Shown one piece after another: positions 6,836 to 8,893 of a DNA stretch of 8,893 nt (position 1 is its first letter; each line of letters opens with the position of its first letter). This DNA comes from DASPOJ01 sp050014395 (GTDB lineage: Bacteria > Acidobacteriota > Terriglobia > Acidiferrales > UBA7541), in the NCBI GenBank assembly GCA_050014395.1, contig JBEKDK010000123.1:1-8893 (forward strand), read 5' to 3'. A program made the translations under genes and the position numbers. Under the pieces are notes generated by a model, which was not told the DNA's origin, did no database searches, and worked only from the letters and a program-made list of their open reading frames with translations.

Positions 6836-7408
6836 TTAAGCAATCACTCCTCGCAGCAACGCATGAGAAGTGATCGAATCGAATCCCACGGGCCGGGTCG
6901 CGCCGATAGGCCTCACGCAGGACCTGTCGATCTCCAGAGCCACTGAGCGGCGCAGCAGCGAGACCGACACAACGATGCGATGATTTCCTTTGAAGTTGAT
7001 CAAGATCCCTTCTAGGCCCTCTAGAGCATCGCTGTCAATGCGAACCCTCTGACCCAACTCGAGATACGGCCATGGTTCCGCGCGCAACCCCGATGAAACT
7101 ACCGTTTGAATCGCAGCGATTTCAGCACCGTCCACCGGAAGCGGAATTCGACCGCAACCAACCACTGAAATTACCCCCGGCGTAACAAGCACTGGTAAAC
7201 GCTTCTGGGCATCGAATTGGCAGAACACGTAGCCAGGGAATAAAGCAGCGTTGACCTCTCGCACAGCGCCATTCCAGCGTTTCTTGGTCTTGTACGTGGG
7301 AAGCAGGGTTTGATAGCCCTTCCCGGAAAGCAGCACCGCCGTGGAGCTTTCCCAGCGGGTTCTGACCTGAAGGGCAAACCATCTCTGATTGGCGGTTTCG
7401 AGGCTCAT
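6836..7408 (-). CDS. NusG-paralogue transcription antiterminator (UpxY/RfaH/LoaP-like)
   Basis: This 190-residue protein is a specialised relative of the elongation factor NusG. Such proteins bind RNA polymerase and suppress pausing and termination in long glycan operons. The NGN domain spans about 8-105: RWFALQVRTRWESST (9-23), a basic KTKKRW patch (40-45), and the hallmark ALFPGYVFCQF (55-65), followed by VLVTPGVISVVGCG (73-86). A KOW-type domain follows, LELGQRVRIDSDALEGLEG (116-134), and ends near residue 168. About 22 further residues extend beyond it. It is too divergent and too tied to glycan genes to be the housekeeping NusG. The ATG is the only start in frame after a TAA at 7438-7436. 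An AGGAG lies 13 bases upstream, a long spacing that a small GACC/GGTC fold could shorten. The gene heads the cluster, and an ops-like site lies 60 bases before its start, so it may govern its own operon. Confidence 0.9.
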   Translation of the reverse strand: MSLETANQRWFALQVRTRWESSTAVLLSGKGYQTLLPTYKTKKRWNGAVREVNAALFPGYVFCQFDAQKRLPVLVTPGVISVVGCGRIPLPVDGAEIAAIQTVVSSGLRAEPWPYLELGQRVRIDSDALEGLEGILINFKGNHRIVVSVSLLRRSVALEIDRSCVRPIGATRPVGFDSITSHALLRGVIA

Positions 7409-7468
7409 CTTGACCCAGGGTCTCCTATTTGGCCTTTAGCTCAGTGTCCCTAATATCGCAGTCCGCAT

Positions 7469-7479
7469 AGGCTACCGCC
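7469..7479 (-). promoter_or_regulatory. ops-like element (RfaH-type recruitment site) in the antiterminator leader
   Basis: The minus strand reads GGCGGTAGCCT, which fits the ops consensus GGCGGTAGNNT at every fixed base. In enterobacteria, ops makes RNA polymerase pause and exposes a short non-template hairpin that recruits RfaH. The self-complementary GC-GGTA-GC core is intact here. The base after the T is A, where E. coli has G. The site lies 60 bases before the start codon of the NusG paralogue and downstream of a candidate promoter, so it would be transcribed in the right orientation. The match is seen in the sequence; the function is inferred. Confidence 0.6.
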
Positions 7480-7547
7480 ATTAAGACCACATTTACCTAC
7501 CCTACCCTCTCGCAACCCGCCTGCCAGACTCCCTGCTGGTAGAGCCT

Positions 7548-7575
7548 ATTATCAGTGGAAGTTACATGCCGTCTA
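7548..7575 (-). promoter_or_regulatory. Candidate sigma-70-type promoter for the glycan operon
   Basis: The minus strand carries TAGACG (7575-7570, four of six matches to TTGACA), a 16-base spacer and GATAAT (7553-7548, five of six matches to TATAAT). Transcription would begin near 7541 and give a leader of about 130 bases that includes the ops-like site some 60-70 bases downstream. Position and spacing are reasonable, but the -35 box is weak, and no second line of evidence is available. Confidence 0.35.
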
Positions 7576-7885
7576 ACTTATTGAATCACATATGTTTACG
7601 GAATTATCCGATCGCTTAGGCCCATCCCAGACCGCTAGCAACGGAATCTCGCCGCGGAAGGAAGTGAAAACTCTTGCCACGATTGGCCAAGGTATTGGAC
7701 TGCCTGGGAACCCTCGTCCTGGGGAGCAACAGAGCGTTCACCGGGCGTTAACAAGCCTTCCACGCCCATGACGGCTCATGTGGCCCAAATTCCCGCCCGG
7801 TTGGATGCTCCGGTCGCACGCGCCGGAACAGGCGCCCTTGCCCACGATACCGGTCGAGCGGACCGCGCAGTCGCCGATCACCGGC

Positions 7886-8893
7886 TCAGTCTACGAGTTC
7901 CAAAGTTACCGTTGCATTCGCTTCTGGCACCATATTCAAGACCTTCACCGTCTTGCGCGACTTCTCGGCGATCCATAGCGTCGTCTTTACGCCACGTCCG
8001 CCGTTCTGGGTCATTTCGACTTTGTAGCTTTCAAACGTGCCCGCGGGAACGGTAACGCTCTCAACGCCGATCACCTTCAGATCCATTAGCTGCTCTTTCT
8101 GCGTGCGAATGTCGAACACACGAAACGTGGTGCTGTAGTTTTGCGCGAGCGGCAAGCATCCGAGCGACGCGAGACGCCCAGCGTTGTCGGCAAATAGCGG
8201 CCCGGTGAGCTCAGCGGAAATCGGGTGCTGTTGGCCGTTTACGCTCACAGTACCGCTGGCTCTGTTGCCCTTGAACTCGATAGTCATCGTGGCCGATCCC
8301 TGCTTTACGGTGCGATCGAGCTCAATCAAAGTTCCTTTCTGCAGAGTGGCGATATCCATGGCTGGCCCAGATGGTGTTTGCGTCGTGTCGGTTGCGATCC
8401 AGCCTAATGCGCCGCTTTCAATCGTCGTGGTTAGATTCGTCGTCATCTGCTTGCCGCCGATATCCGTGATCTCTTTGTATTTGTAACTCCCTGGCTGCAA
8501 ATCAACCGCGGTCTTCGGAGCGCCGACGGAAGCCGCATCGACTTTCTTCTCCAGAACTACGGTCTTCGGATCCACCGTGATCCGAGCCAAACGGGCCGTT
8601 GTCGCAGGCGTTCCCCCTTGCTGATAACGGCCGCCCAGAAACCTAGCCAGAAACTTCTCCGCCGCCATGAGAGATGCCATGTTGTTTACCGGCCGTTGAA
8701 AGCCGGGGCCCTCATCCGGTGCCAGAATGTATTCGACGGGCAAGCCGTGGTCGCGCAGCGCCATCACAATCTGCTCGGCTTGGCTTACGTTCACTCGAGG
8801 ATCGTTCGCGCCCTGCACGACCATCAACGGTGTCTTGATATTGCTTACGAATTGCAACGGCGACTCCGCCTTGAGCAACCCTAGGCCTTCCGT
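7886..8893 (-). CDS. S9 family peptidase, C-terminal part, with beta-rich C-terminal domain
   Basis: The reading frame is open through the right edge, so the N-terminus of this gene lies outside the window; 335 residues are visible. The first 90 are the end of a prolyl-oligopeptidase-type alpha/beta-hydrolase: SPLQFVSNIKTPLMVVQG, then ANDPRV with D31 (counted from the edge) as the catalytic aspartate, ALRDHGLPVEYILAPDEG, and RPVNNMASLMAAEKFLARFLGG. Family members normally have a catalytic histidine in DEGHGF; here it reads DEGPGF, with proline at residue 63 (codon CCC at 8707-8705). After a linker follows about 215 residues of predicted beta structure with PGSYKYKEITD, a FRVFDIRTQK segment and VESVTVPAGTFESYKVEM, resembling DUF3108-type domains. 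The whole protein is probably periplasmic, though its signal peptide would be off-window. It lies upstream of the glycan promoter and is likely unrelated to that operon. Confidence 0.85.
   Translation of the reverse strand, partial: TEGLGLLKAESPLQFVSNIKTPLMVVQGANDPRVNVSQAEQIVMALRDHGLPVEYILAPDEGPGFQRPVNNMASLMAAEKFLARFLGGRYQQGGTPATTARLARITVDPKTVVLEKKVDAASVGAPKTAVDLQPGSYKYKEITDIGGKQMTTNLTTTIESGALGWIATDTTQTPSGPAMDIATLQKGTLIELDRTVKQGSATMTIEFKGNRASGTVSVNGQQHPISAELTGPLFADNAGRLASLGCLPLAQNYSTTFRVFDIRTQKEQLMDLKVIGVESVTVPAGTFESYKVEMTQNGGRGVKTTLWIAEKSRKTVKVLNMVPEANATVTLELVD

Larger units (their letters stand above)
7409..7885. other. Gene-free region between the peptidase and the glycan operon
   Basis: No credible gene is seen on either strand in these 477 bases. 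The part nearest the antiterminator (7409-7575) holds the candidate promoter, the ops-like site and a short GGGTAGGGTAGG repeat (minus strand, near 7497-7508). The part next to the peptidase stop contains a GC-rich hairpin with arms GCGCC and GGCGC (7820-7835), possibly enclosed by CCGGT/ACCGG arms at 7810-7814 and 7849-7853. No U-run follows, so a terminator for the peptidase gene is possible but not shown. The plus-strand open frames here overlap the peptidase gene and resemble nothing known. Confidence 0.5.

Noticed and set aside
7497..7508. GGGTAGGGTAGG repeat as a G-quadruplex or telomere-like array
   Set aside because: There are too few G-runs for a stable quadruplex and only two to three repeat units.
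7820..7835. GC-rich hairpin downstream of the peptidase gene as intrinsic terminator
   Set aside because: The stem is only five pairs and no U-run follows; reported only as a possibility in the region entry.
1..8893. CRISPR arrays, tRNA or rRNA genes, insertion sequences, phage or defence systems
   Set aside because: No repeat-spacer pattern, tRNA-like cloverleaf, transposase or inverted-repeat ends, or defence-type genes were seen on reading both strands.

Overview
The window is a stretch of an exopolysaccharide or surface-glycan biosynthesis locus. Every recognisable gene lies on the minus strand, so transcription runs from high to low coordinates. Base composition is moderately GC-rich, and codon use looks uniform along the cluster. 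The organism is probably a Gram-negative soil-type bacterium. The sugar transferase with a cyclase-like N-terminus, the peptidase with an extra C-terminal domain, and the toroid-like protein beside a family 2 glycosyltransferase all recall Acidobacteriota, but that is an impression from remembered families, not a placement.

Layout in the direction of transcription: (i) 8893-7886, the C-terminal part of an S9 (prolyl oligopeptidase family) peptidase with an extra beta-rich domain, probably unrelated to the cluster; (ii) 7885-7409, about 480 bases without a gene, holding a candidate promoter and an 11-base match to the ops element; (iii) 7408-6836, a NusG-paralogue antiterminator (UpxY/RfaH/LoaP-like); (iv) 6761-5571, a membrane phosphoglycosyl transferase with a degenerate GGDEF-like N-terminus; (v) 5368-2671, three genes joined by 4-base stop/start overlaps: Gfo/Idh dehydrogenase, left-handed beta-helix acyltransferase and DegT-type aminotransferase; (vi) 2542-1349, an uncharacterised, possibly alpha/alpha-toroid protein; (vii) 1325-429, a family 2 glycosyltransferase; (viii) 328 to the left edge, the N-terminus of a FemAB/GNAT-like protein that is easily missed because it runs off the window.

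How the genes may work together (inference): the antiterminator is recruited at the ops-like site in its own leader and lets RNA polymerase read the long operon. The phosphoglycosyl transferase loads the first sugar phosphate onto undecaprenyl phosphate. The dehydrogenase, aminotransferase and acyltransferase make an N-acylated amino sugar nucleotide by oxidation at C3, transamination and acylation, as in the WbpB/WbpE/WbpD or WlbA/WlbC/WlbB pathway. The glycosyltransferase extends the chain, and the last genes may modify or process it. The UDP-sugar 6-dehydrogenase, flippase, polymerase and export genes are not in the window.

The most notable points are the ops-like element before a cis-encoded NusG paralogue, the degenerate cyclase domain fused to the sugar transferase, a His-to-Pro change at the expected catalytic histidine of the S9 peptidase, and the conserved-looking toroid-like protein of unknown function.
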